Shown here: positions 10,858 to 20,606 of the stretch, one piece after another
Layout: the number at the start of each line of letters is the position of its first letter
Numbering within the stretch: the first letter of the stretch is position 1
Assembly: GCF_910592395.1 (NCBI RefSeq)
Contig: NC_088321.1
Coordinates: forward strand, 10,726,001 to 10,790,000
Origin: Lineus longissimus
Lineage: Eukaryota > Nemertea > Pilidiophora > Heteronemertea > Lineidae
Length of the DNA stretch: 64,000 bases
Direction: 5' to 3'
Notes under the pieces: model-generated
Databases searched by the model: none
What the model saw: the letters and a program-made list of their open reading frames with translations, nothing else
Told to the model about the DNA's origin: nothing
Made by a program: the position numbers and the translations under genes

Positions 10858-12070
10858 ATGACGTATATGCTTTGGTTTATCGATCACTTCAGTCACATAC
10901 TCGCATACCTGATGAAAGGGACAAAGTTACCAGATATAGTTCTGAATAAAGTGTTTTCCTGCAAGATCTGCGATGGTCTTGAAGCGCGCATACCGGATAA
11001 TCCAAACATGCTTGTTTGCGATGTATGTAGTCAGTGGGTTCATTTCGGTTGCTTGGGCCTGAAGATATCCACAGTCAAAACATATCTTCGAAATGATGCC
11101 AAGTTCAAGTGTCCAATATGCAAAGGAAAGAGCATGCCAAATGAGGGCAGGCGAGATAGTTAAGGTAACGCGAATGAACAGAGCATTTCCAAGGATGGTA
11201 TGCAGGGAAAAGAAAATGCGATAAAGGACCAGCCTGAGGGTACAATCGTTACAGGCACGAACTTACCAGAAATGTCAAAGGCGAGTGTGGTCAGTAGTAA
11301 GTCTGTGGACGCCAAGTTGCTTGAGGCGTTGCAGAACGTAGGGGCGTCCCTGGAGACTCTCAGGAACAGAGTGGATGGGTTGGAAGGTACTATCGTACAG
11401 ACTCTTGACAATCAATTCAGAGAAATAAATAGGTTGAAAATTGAAGCTTTAGAGAGCCAGTTGGCAGAGTCGAAGAAAGAACTGAACAGAGAGTTAAAAA
11501 AGAAAAGTGAGGCAAAGGCAGAATTTGAAAACGAACTGAGAGCTCAAAAGGCTGAAATGAACAAACTAAAAACGAGTGAGGCTTCAGCAGAGGAGAGAGC
11601 AAATAACCTCTACAGGAGGAAGTTGACAAGTGGAAGAACCAGACTCGCATTATTTCCGAGGAAAATCAGCAACTGAGAACCCAGTTAGGTAACATGAATG
11701 CTCAAATTGAAGGCGGGAAAGGGTCCTGGCGGTATGTCGAGATATGAACTGTTAGGAGCACGACAGGAGACAAAAGAGTTAAAAGACAAGAGTGACGTTG
11801 ATCGAGGTGAAATAGGTGAACTGAACCGTCAGTTACAGGCAGCTTGGGAGTCGGGCACTGGTGGTTTCCAGCAATACTCGAGGCCAAAGGAATGGAGGGC
11901 AGGAGAAAAGCAGGAGGAGAGGAGAATGGAACGTCCTGTATTACAGGCTTTACTACAAAATCTTTGAGAAGAATTATGGAGCACCCACTGGCGAACAGAT
12001 GATAAAGGACTTTGAAAAGCACGTAAACGAATACAACATGCTTACAGTAGAGACATCTCGTATTAACTAA
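10858..12070 (+). pseudogene. Broken PHD-finger plus coiled-coil gene
   Basis: From the ATG at 10858 or 10912 the frame encodes a PHD-type zinc finger with the Cys/His spacing CKICDG..CDVCSQWVHFGC..CPICKG. An in-frame TAA (11161-11163) follows, then in the same frame a long charged coiled coil (to about 11615). Two apparent frameshifts then move the coiled coil into other frames; a last piece ends at 12070 (NVLYYRLYYKIFEKNYG). PHD plus coiled coil proteins of this kind occur as first ORFs of some retroelements. The flanking 440-bp repeats make a retroelement origin plausible, but I cannot name the family. Function is lost if the breaks are real. Confidence 0.6.
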
Positions 12071-12127
12071 TGTAACTACCTAAGTGTATTCTTCTTTACG
12101 TTTCACAGTGGCGTCGTTCTGCATCTA

Positions 12128-12840
12128 TCAAATAAACGTGGTCAGGAGATTGTCCAACATCTCTACACTACACTTAAACAGCAGACAATGAGTGAACTTG
12201 TCCAGATGTGACGTGCCACTCTGACTCTTCATGTACGCCTGATCTTTAAACACGACATTGGCAACTCGCGTCCTTTCCTTCTTCGGCTCCGAGCCGCTAA
12301 GGATCATGGATTTGACGGCCAGCCAGTCGTTGAGGATACGCTCCAACGCTCTGCGACTGAACCGTGGAGGTTCAAGGTCGTGTTCTGGCATCTCATCATC
12401 AATATCAGTGACCGGCATCTTCCTGGCCGACCTTGTTCTCGACGGCCTGTACTGCTGCTGCTCGACGAGCTGACGTCCAACAGTCTGCACCAGGAACAAC
12501 AGGATGTTCTCACTGCGGCTGTTGGGGAGTTTGACTAGTTGTGTTTCCATCAAGAGACGGTTGAGGAGGTCATAGCGTACGGTCTGGTTACCCGCAATCA
12601 GTGATTTACATTTCCATTTCTCCCAGTAGTCACAGTAAGCTGTTGGTGTTGTACTTTTTAACTTGCAGTCGTGTCCCTTGTGGCAGACGCGAGCACACTC
12701 CGTGCAGCAACACAGTGAGCCAAGCAGTCCACACGTGCGACACTCAAAGATGTCCTGATTGATATGCTCCGCTCCGGTCCACGTGAAACTACACGTGTTG
12801 TTACAGCAGATCAGGTGAAGCGGTGAGTTATCCAGACTCG
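12128..12840 (-). pseudogene. UBR5 (EDD/hyd) UBR-box fragment, intronless retrocopy
   Basis: About 230 residues closely match the UBR-box region of the HECT ligase UBR5: [18 protein letters not shown], then [20 protein letters not shown] and HKGHDCKLK, then [11 protein letters not shown] and [18 protein letters not shown]. The parent protein recognises N-degrons in the nucleus and cytosol. This copy runs without introns through a region I would expect to span several exons, starts and stops abruptly, and lacks the HECT domain. Two cysteines of the expected CDCWEKCKC motif read CDYWEKWKC, so zinc binding is probably impaired. The right edge abuts a Gypsy RNase H fragment on the same strand but in another frame. 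Confidence 0.85.
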
Positions 12841-13050
12841 ACCCCTTCAGGTATAACATGCTCATGAATTTCTCTGAATCGACTTGGAGTTTTTGATTGG
12901 TTGAGAGTTTCTTGGCGTGAGTTTCTTGAAAGTGTCCTGGACGCATAACATACAGGCTTTTCATCCTGCATCAGCACAGCACCTAGCCCTCGGAGTGACG
13001 CGTCTGTTTGTAGCACATTTGGTTTTTTCGGATCAAATTGGGAACAATCA
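12841..13050 (-). pseudogene. Ty3/Gypsy RNase H fragment
   Basis: Minus-strand frame with the first RNase H strand, [20 protein letters not shown] followed by CYASRTLS, typical of Gypsy elements. It breaks off after about 60 residues. It joins the UBR5 fragment out of frame. No other part of the element was found nearby. Confidence 0.75.
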
Positions 13051-13140
13051 GAGACATTATCAATCAGAGACAATGTTTTTGTTGTATTCAGACAGATTAT
13101 TGCATATGGTTCTATAGAGGCCATGGCCGTCAACAGCTCA

Positions 13141-13204
13141 GCGCATAATAGAATCCTTTGTTTCCGGACATTTCATCATAGGACATTTTAAACTTCTACA
13201 CCGG
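13141..13204 (+). repeat. Short dispersed repeat, copy 1
   Basis: GCGCATAATAGA..CCTTTGTT..CCGGACATT..ATAGGACATTTTAAACTT ending CTACACCGG. It recurs at 14499-14569 in the same orientation, with one copy 7 bases longer. Type unknown. Confidence 0.6.
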
Positions 13205-13473
13205 CCCAGTCCCTGTTTGTGGCCAACAATGTGGTTTCCCGCTAAACAATGCCGACACGCGACATTCCGTGGGGCACCAATTGTAAAATTGAAAAGGTAT
13301 ATAAAATCATTAAAATTTTCCTTCGCCGGATCAGAAATTAGCATAAGAGATTAGTACGAAATCCAGGGAGCTATACATCCCTGCGGTATACCTGTGAGTA
13401 TTACTTGATATTACCCACCATGCAGATAATGTTTCGTCAGAACATGTCCAAATATCACTCTGTAACTTTACAG

Positions 13474-16400
13474 GTGTCACAAGAAGAGTCGGTGCCTGCA
13501 GAAGCCGGAAGCCAGGAACTATTCGATGAAGAAGTTGCTGTTCGGTCGCCTTCTCCCCGCCAAGCAGACATCGAAATGTAGTGGTGCCCAGCACAAGTTC
13601 AAGAGCAGATGGACGTTCTGGGCAGTTGGCCAAAATCCGTAAGTTTATAAAATAAAATATCATAATGTTCATAGCTGGGTCCTCCAATCTCTAATATTGA
13701 CAATACGCTGTAGTCACCTGAAACGGCGAGTTTGTTTATTTCGGGAACATTTACCTAGGCTAAGACTAAGAGACTCCCCTCAACCCTAATTTGCTAAATC
13801 AATAGTGTGCGACATCCGGGATACTGGTGACGACATGGGATCGTTCCCGCGCTCTCTATGGTATATAATCGCAGAATGCTATTTGAATTGCTCGGTCTCG
13901 TGTTCGCAGGGTTTAACGCCTTCAGCACTCACATTTGACGAAACGGGTGACCCCCCCCCCACCCCTGCTGCGACATCACGCTCCGCCCCTGATAATCGAC
14001 TCTTCTTTTATCATTTTCTTCTCACACTTCAGATATACTTATATATGTGTAGTGAGGTCCTCGAACATGTTTATTAAACGTGGCCAACATATAAAGCAAT
14101 TAAACCACTTTTCTATACATTTGATACATGCTGTCTCTGCTTTACTTCAGTCAAAGAGTTGGCGTACTTAAGAAAGGCTTCTGACCACCAGAAGGCGGCC
14201 AATAACAAAATGGCTAATCAGATGGATGCCATGACAAGAGAAATCGCATCTCTGAAGAAAATGTTATCAAAAGCATTCAAAGTAACCGAGTCAGTTATAA
14301 TGGTGAGGTTCAATAACTATTGAAGAAGAATTCTTAATCTGAATACATTGTAATTTTATCTCATGATCTAAGAAACTAGGGATATTATTAATATTAGGGT
14401 CATTAGCGCAGACGGTAATGAGATCTATGTAGCTGGTGAAGAAGTAAAAAAAGTCCCCTGGAAAAAGTGTCCGGATCTATTGTAGCTCAGAGACTGAAGC
14501 GCATAATAGACACCTTTGTTCCCCGGACATTCTATCCAAATTATAGGACATTTTAAACTTCTACACCGGAAAACGGCAGGGGTGATAATGGACTTTGACT
14601 GACAGGTATGGACATATTCTCTATACATATCATTGTGGCAGTTTGTGCAACTTCAACTAAGGCCTTTATGAATGGTTACGTTTATTTTCTTACATTTACA
14701 TATCTATTTGCAGGAACCATATGACTGTTGGCTAAAAAAGTCGTTTTCCTTTGACGTATGCATGCCAGACAACAGCCAATTGCTAGCAGTAAGTCAAGTT
14801 TTGAATTACAGTAGTTAGTAACCATAAACTGATGATCCCACGCCATGCAAACATTTCAAATCATGCTAGGTGTTCAGTGGTAGGCCTCATAATCAAGGAC
14901 AACAATCACAACCAATCAGAATAACAACTCGTTTAACCCTCTTTGTAAAACATGGCAATGATAAGGCCATGATGATCTTTCTGTTACGGCCACGGCCACG
15001 GTGTCCGAAGGCCTGATCCAAGCCTATATATTGACTGAAGTCATTCTAAATACTAGTTAACGGAACATGTGCACTGCATAGTCACTAGTCACTAATATGA
15101 TTCATCTTTCACCATGTCCTTTCTCTTTCAAGGATATAATAACATCGCTGCTGAATACGCACGGCTTAGATTCTACAGATCCGCACATTATCCAGGCGTG
15201 CTACAGTCACAAGAAACATAGGTTTACTTAGTACAGGAGTGACCTGAAGAGAAAGGTAATTCCTCTAATTTGTATGCATCTGCCTGGGTCCATCCAGAAT
15301 ACAGTTACCTTGTCTTTCGGCCAAGCTATAGCAATCGAAATCAATAAACGTAATTCACACAGTATGGAACATACACATGATTAACATTGAGTGTTCACCC
15401 CGGGGTGTTCACTAAACGATCTTAAGTTAACAGCCCCAAAACTTATGAGAATCAATCATTAGAGTCCCAGAGTAACTTACATATAGGTCGCTATTAGCCT
15501 ATTAGCAGCAGTGTATTAAGTGCTTAAGTCGCTTGACCAGTCTTATGTAACCTGGTACAATCACATGCACATCAACATCAACATTTCCACTCAACTGACA
15601 ATATACTGCTCATCGTGATTATGTTGAAAAGGATTGTCTGATGAGTGCTGTCTGCGTTGTTGGGCTGGAGTTTTGATATTATTCACCCTGCCCATTAACA
15701 TAAATCTAAACTTATCTGATATAAACTCTAGATTGATCTGACCTGTTCTGCTTGATAGATTTACTGTAAGTGTATATTTCTATTCAACAGCTAAATGGAA
15801 ACCCCAAGGGAGTACATCCCATGGCCATGCTGGTCGGCAGGTTCAACGACTATATCTTTGCGAAGGTCTTGAGAACTCCGTTGGAGACGGAGAAGAGTCA
15901 GAGACAGGCTCTCATGATTGTAAGCATTATAGGTAGACATCATAATTGGACCATTGGAATCAACTTCGTTCAGATGCTCTCCAGTTTGGTTTTAAATTCA
16001 ACATGCATGACTTGATCTCCGTATAGAACTCAACCTAAATGCAGTTCTCGATACATGGTTCATCCAACAGTGTGATATGTGCTTGTCATGGACCTGCCAT
16101 AGAGTTACGATATATGTTTCATTTCATGTATTCAGTTAGCAGCAAACATGTATCTGCAGATTGCAAGTGCACCCCTCATGTACATGGAGATGGCCAAAAT
16201 TAGACTATTCATCACTACTTTATTTTGACCAGACAAACAGCCATACCCTGTGATATTGCATTCTTATTAATCGTTCGCCATTTGCATTGCAGCGCTCATT
16301 TGCCTACAGCGTCAAGCTGTTCTGTCGAGATGAGGGCCCAGCAGAGCCAGAGGAGAAAGACTTTCGCCGTGGCTATACGAATTACAGGTGCCTGGCTGTG

Positions 16401-16478
16401 GATAGCCCCGACAGCTGGGCCAAGCTGTTGGAGATAGACGATAAGCGGGTGGGGAAAGCCATTGATTGTAACATGTAA
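13474..16478 (+). pseudogene. Spliced gene B, unknown family, two in-frame TAG codons
   Basis: Seven segments bounded by AG and GT join in one continuous frame: 13474-13638, 13910-13946, 14151-14302, 14714-14788, 15133-15255, 15791-15919 and 16293-16478 (ends TAA). The phases fit at every junction, which is hard to explain by chance. The conceptual protein has an acidic start, a coiled coil (MANQMDAMTREIASLKKMLS) and a globular end (NPKGVHPMAMLVGRFNDYIF, RCLAVDSPDSWAKLL). In-frame TAG codons occur in the first exon (after ADIEM) and in the fifth (after KKHRFT). I do not recognise the family. It could be a decayed transposon gene or host gene; upstream exons may be missing or replaced by the Gypsy/UBR5 fragments. 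Confidence 0.6.
14499..14569 (+). repeat. Short dispersed repeat, copy 2
   Basis: Second copy of the 13141-13204 sequence, here within an intron of gene B. Confidence 0.6.
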
Positions 16479-16608
16479 TTATGGGGGTTAATTGAATAGA
16501 AGGGATTAATTGTAAATAACTGTAAAGCGGGTGGGGAAGCCGTTGATTGTAACATGTTAATATGGGGGTTAATTGTATAGAAGGGATTAATTGTAAGTAA
16601 TTGTAAAG
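16443..16608 (+). repeat. 82-bp tandem duplication over the gene B stop codon
   Basis: Two copies of a unit starting AAGCGGGTGGGGAA and containing TGTAACATGT and GAAGGGATTAATTGTAA. The first copy holds the last twelve codons and the stop of gene B; the second lies in the 3' UTR. Confidence 0.8.
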
Positions 16609-16739
16609 TAAAATGATTGTAAATAAGGGGCAAAGGACAAGGACAGAGTATACTTCTAAGGGATGTTTAAGTGATCACATTTCATCCAATCAGGAGGGAG
16701 CAAAAATGATACACTCTGACACTAGTGGAACTATGATGG

Positions 16740-16947
16740 AACTCAGCATAGAATCTACCACGGAAGTCCCATGAACGTTCCATCCATGGAAGCCCCATGA
16801 ACGTTCCACCCATGGCCCATCAGTGGATAGCTGATGGGAGACCAGTTGTTAAACGTTGTTTGCGATAATAATGAACTATCCATCCATGGGCTCCATGGTT
16901 GGAATGTTCATGGGCCATCAGCTAACCGTGGATGGAAACTTTCCCTG
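16740..16947. mobile_element. Partial CCATGGATGG-rich MITE
   Basis: Rich in self-complementary CCATCCATGG/CCCATCAG blocks. It ends in GATGGAAACTTTCCCTGTG before TA, matching the right end of the complete MITE at 32408-32875. The left terminus is not recognisable, so the copy is truncated. It abuts copy 2 of the 440-bp repeat. Confidence 0.5.
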
Positions 16948-17388
16948 TGTAGAAGCCAATTTATTTCATTCTGATCTGATATGTATTTCTTATTATCATG
17001 ATCACTTCTTCCGTTTAAATTTAGCTACCTCTGAAACTTTCAGAGCATCATGGGAAAAAACCCTTAAATTTGTATCTGTAAACCCCTTACATTTAGGCTA
17101 AACCTTCTTCATTGTTAGCAGTCGGTTAATCCCTGCACATGTAGTAGGAACTTCAAGGAGACAGGACTGGCCAATCATTTCATTTATCAATCAGTATCAC
17201 TATCAGTTTTAAGGTATAGGAAGGTTTTAGGAAATCCTGTAGGAGTTAGATATATAAATGGACATAAAGTTTGGTGAGTCTCCCGCTTTATTCTTATTCT
17301 CAGTTTAGGTTATAACGGTTTAGAGTTGGCTCAGATGAACTCAGCACCTGTAAGGATTGAATGTATTCAGTTATTCTCTATTTCATGT
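16948..17388 (+). repeat. 440-bp direct repeat, copy 2 (possible LTR)
   Basis: Second copy of 10328-10767, same strand, about 97 percent alike by eye. It lies 790 bases before the BEL/Pao gag start, so it could instead be that element's 5' LTR. The two readings (3' LTR of the unit starting at 10328, or 5' LTR of the BEL element) are not resolved. Confidence 0.6.
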
Positions 17389-18177
17389 AATTTGCTTGAG
17401 TTATGTTCGGAAACTCCGATAACTATACTTTGTATCTTTAATACCACTTCATGTTTATTATCTTGTCAAGAGTAATTCTTAACTTAGGTTGAAGTTGCGT
17501 ATATTAGCTAGTTTAAACTTTTAAGTGTATTTTCACAAGTGAGAGCCATGTGGTCCATTGTATTTGATTCTTTAATTGCCGACATGTTTAGGCAAGACCC
17601 TGGAGGAGTTAATAGTATGACAATGGTATCATTGTGGCGTGGCCCTTCCAAGAATTCATAAGCATACCCTGCACAGCTTACCAAGGGAACAATTGGTACA
17701 TGACCTTAGGCTAAGGTGACCATGATACAGGGAACATTATATAATAATTTGACCCATTTGGGAGATTGGCTCCAATGTTTGGGTGGATGGATTAGCGTAA
17801 TTTGTTGTTATTGTGATATCTGTATTATGACTGTGTGACTCAATAGGGAGTCTGTTGGTTTGTTTATATGCTATGCTACAATGCAATGCTAAAGCTTTAG
17901 TGCATGTCCCTCCATGCTTTGGGTTCTATGCATTGGTTGGTAACTTATGTGTCTTATGTTCTTTATCATTATGTCTTATGTTTGTCTTTGTATATATTTC
18001 AGTTAATCGTATCATCTCGTCTAATAGGAAAAGAAAGGCTGAATATAACTAAAAGGAGTGTGTTTAGTTTTTGCTTTGGAAGCATTACAAACAGGTCGCC
18101 AGATATCGCTCTCACATTTATTAACAAACTTTCGATACTATTCATTGGATCTATGAATGATAGGAAAGGAACATGCC
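17389..18177 (+). other. Gene-free stretch before BEL/Pao gag
   Basis: No recognisable gene. It may be the untranslated leader of the BEL/Pao element. Confidence 0.4.
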
Positions 18178-18305
18178 ATGACAGATTCTAGGGAATCTAG
18201 TTTATATTCATCCCAGTCAGTCCGCGATCGTGTGCGGAAATGGCTGCGGGAGGAGGACATGGAAGGACTTTATTCTCCAAATGAAGTGACTGTGCAGGAG
18301 TACAC

Positions 18306-18385
18306 TGTTATATTATCGAGCGCAGCGCCATCTGCGATTAGCATCATAAACCAGCATCATCGTACCATCACCTATTAGCATACTA
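18306..18385 (+). repeat. Left inverted LTR-like end
   Basis: 80 bases, inverse of 19700-19779 with one mismatch at base 72. Probably the first 80 bases of a Gypsy LTR (TG start, GCGCCATCT motif). Confidence 0.9.
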
Positions 18386-18387
18386 TA

Positions 18388-19692
18388 ACCGAAATCAAGC
18401 GCATGATTGAAATGGAAGTCATCAAACCCATCACCGAAGCAACAGATTGGGTCTCCAGCATCACTTACGTAAACAAGCCTGATGGGTCACTCAGGATATG
18501 TCTCGATCCCAAGGATTTGAACAAGCAACTGAAACGAAGCCAGCACCATACGCCAACGCTTGAAGAGCTAACACACCGTTTCGCCGGCGCAAAATTCTTC
18601 AGCAAACTCGACGCGAAATCCGGATATTGGTCCATCGAACTGGATGAGGAGAGCCAAGCGTTGACAACGTTCAACAGCCCTTTTGGACGTCACTGCTTTC
18701 GCCGTCTTCCATTCGGTTTAAGTATCTCGCAAGACCTGTTCCAGCGTGCGATGGATGAGATCCTGGAGGGACTAGACGGAGTAGTCTCTATTGCTGATGA
18801 CATCACAATATACGGAACGACCGAAGAAGAACACGACAGAAACCTCCACAAGCTGATGTTACGTGCGCGGAAAAAAGGCCTAATTTTCAATTACGCCAAA
18901 TGCAGCATCAAGCAATCCGAAATCACGTTTTTCGGAAATATCTACGGCCGAGATGGTGTACGCCCCGATCCAGGGAAAGTACAAGCTATAAACGAACTGA
19001 CGACCCCAAGCAGTGTCAAGGAACTACAGTCATTCCTCGGTATGGTCACATACTTAGCGCCATACATCCCGAAACTCAGTGAGTTAACTGCGCCACTCAG
19101 AACACTCTTGCAAAAAGACATTGACTTTCAATGGCAACCCAAACAGGAAGCAGCATTTCAAGCTATCAAGGATCAGATCTGCAAAACCGCAACAATAAGC
19201 TATTTCAACCCGAAATTGCCGACAACTATCCAAGTTGACGCAAGCCTAAACGCATTAGGAGCAGTGCTAATACAGGACAATAAGCCTATCACATACGCCT
19301 CAAAGAGTCTCACTGACACTGAGAAACGTTACGCCAACATAGAAAGAGAACTGTTAGCCTGTGTATTTGGAGCCGAACAGTTCCAAACCTACGTGTTCGG
19401 AAAATCCTTCATGATAGAATCAGACCACCGCCCATTAGAAATGATCTGCAAGAAAAACCTAACTGCCGCACCCGCACGATTACAAAGGATGCTATTGCGC
19501 CTGCAGAGATACGATTACGACATCACGTACGTACCAGGACGCGAAATGATCTTACCAGACAGTTTATCCCGCCTCCCGAAGACGAAACCAGATCCAGAAA
19601 TAAACTTAAACGTGAAAGTCTGCATGGTTCAGTTTAGTGAATCCAAACTGATCACCCTCAGAAAGAAAACTCTAACCGTATATGGCTCATGA
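18388..19692 (+). CDS. Ty3/Gypsy reverse transcriptase-RNase H ORF without gag, protease or integrase
   Basis: Open frame of about 434 codons; the first in-frame ATG is at 18403. RT runs from about residue 10 to 200 with WVSSITYVNKPDGSLRICLD, PFGLSISQDLFQRAMD and the active site SIADDITIYG. RNase H follows with VDASLNALGAVLIQDNKPIT, NIERELLA and SDHRPLEMI. The ORF starts at the RT boundary just inside the left inverted repeat and ends five residues after it enters the right one. It has no stop although the surrounding BEL element is decayed, so insertion was recent. It cannot transpose alone; it probably moved using enzymes of a complete relative. Confidence 0.88.
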   Translation, partial: TEIKRMIEMEVIKPITEATDWVSSITYVNKPDGSLRICLDPKDLNKQLKRSQHHTPTLEELTHRFAGAKFFSKLDAKSGYWSIELDEESQALTTFNSPFGRHCFRRLPFGLSISQDLFQRAMDEILEGLDGVVSIADDITIYGTTEEEHDRNLHKLMLRARKKGLIFNYAKCSIKQSEITFFGNIYGRDGVRPDPGKVQAINELTTPSSVKELQSFLGMVTYLAPYIPKLSELTAPLRTLLQKDIDFQWQPKQEAAFQAIKDQICKTATISYFNPKLPTTIQVDASLNALGAVLIQDNKPITYASKSLTDTEKRYANIERELLACVFGAEQFQTYVFGKSFMIESDHRPLEMICKKNLTAAPARLQRMLLRLQRYDYDITYVPGREMILPDSLSRLPKTKPDPEINLNVKVCMVQFSESKLITLRKKTLTVYGS

Positions 19693-19699
19693 CACTAAT

Positions 19700-19779
19700 T
19701 AGTATGCAAATAGGTGATGGTACGATGATGCTGGTTTATGATGCTAATCGCAGATGGCGCTGCGCTCGATAATATAACA
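19700..19779 (-). repeat. Right inverted LTR-like end
   Basis: Inverse of 18306-18385. The LTR-like sequence may extend a further ~20 bases inward (to about 19678) before the pol reading begins. Confidence 0.9.
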
Positions 19780-20089
19780 TACACTCCCTCTGAATTCATA
19801 ACGGTCTCAGAAGCAGTGTGTAGTAGCCAGTCTACCAGAAGTGTGGCGACTTCTGAAAGGCTGCGTGAGGAGGTCAGGCTGGCCTCACTTAGGACAAAGG
19901 CTGCAGCTCTTCAGAGTCGCAGGAAGTTAGAGGAACGTGAGAGAAAGCTGCGCCAAAGCACGAGGAGGAGGAGGCAGAGCTCCAGCTCCAGAGACAGGAG
20001 TTGGATGAGACAAGACCACTAATGAATATTCATAGGTTGGAGGGTCGAGGCCTATCAATTAGACGAGTGCATGTTTTTTACTCTCAAGT

Positions 20090-20600
20090 ACATATTTGGA
20101 GAGGTATTGAAAAAATATTTGCTGTGGCAAGTCTACAGATATAAAGAAATTATTTGATGAAAAAATTAATTTCGAATTTTGCTAATTGGGTAATAGGGGG
20201 CGTGTTTTGAGTTTTTTCTGCCAGTTGGCTGAAAACAGTGGAAATATCAAAGTCTGTCTAATTTGTCGATTATAAAAAAATTTCCGTGGTCAATCACCAA
20301 TTTCCATCGCACCAGTTACTCGCAAGACTAACCCGTATATCATATTCGAATTTCAGTTTCACTACTTGACGCATTCTTTGATGCGTCGCGGTCAAACATT
20401 GACAATTTAACTGCTAAAAGGCTTAAAAAATCAATTGTGGTCTTGTCTCGGATATTGAGACCGAGATAGAAATCTCGAACAGTCGCTCCAAGGTTTTTAA
20501 TCGTTTCTTGGACTATGACTCCAATCGATGATCCGTACCGCTTAATCCAAACATTCCAAAATTCGAAAAGCGTACACCGGAAACGGATATGGGTTAGGTA
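20090..20600. other. Non-coding insertion inside BEL gag
   Basis: About 510 AT-rich bases with stops in all frames separate the two gag parts. No terminal repeats or duplication were recognised, so its nature is unknown. Confidence 0.45.
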
Positions 20601-20606
20601 GGTGAA

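Larger units (their letters stand above)
18306..19779 (+). mobile_element. Gypsy-derived unit with 80-bp inverted LTR-like ends
   Basis: Begins TGTTATATTATCGAGCGCAG and ends with its exact inverse. The inverted repeat is 80 bp with one mismatch (18306-18385 and 19700-19779). The unit is flanked by the 5-bp duplication TACAC (18301-18305 and 19780-19784). TG..CA ends plus a 5-bp duplication are what an LTR-retrotransposon integrase makes, yet the two ends are inverted rather than direct. Between them is only a single RT-RNase H ORF. Confidence 0.85.
18178..20087 (+). pseudogene. BEL/Pao gag, N-terminal part (split)
   Basis: Starts at ATG 18178 (MTDSRESSLYSSQSV) and reads to 18305. It resumes in frame at 19785, once one copy of the TACAC duplication is removed, giving VQEYTPSEFITVSEAV across the junction. 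It continues as a coiled coil (ERLREEVRLASLRTKAAALQ, RRKLEERERKLRQ). A one-base shift then moves the frame to KHEEEEAELQLQRQELDE until about 20087. The insertion point inside an otherwise continuous codon series is direct evidence for the nested unit. Confidence 0.75.

Noticed and set aside
18388-19692. DIRS-type element because of the inverted terminal repeats
   Set aside because: RT-RNase H is of Gypsy type, there is no tyrosine recombinase, and the 5-bp duplication indicates a DDE integrase.
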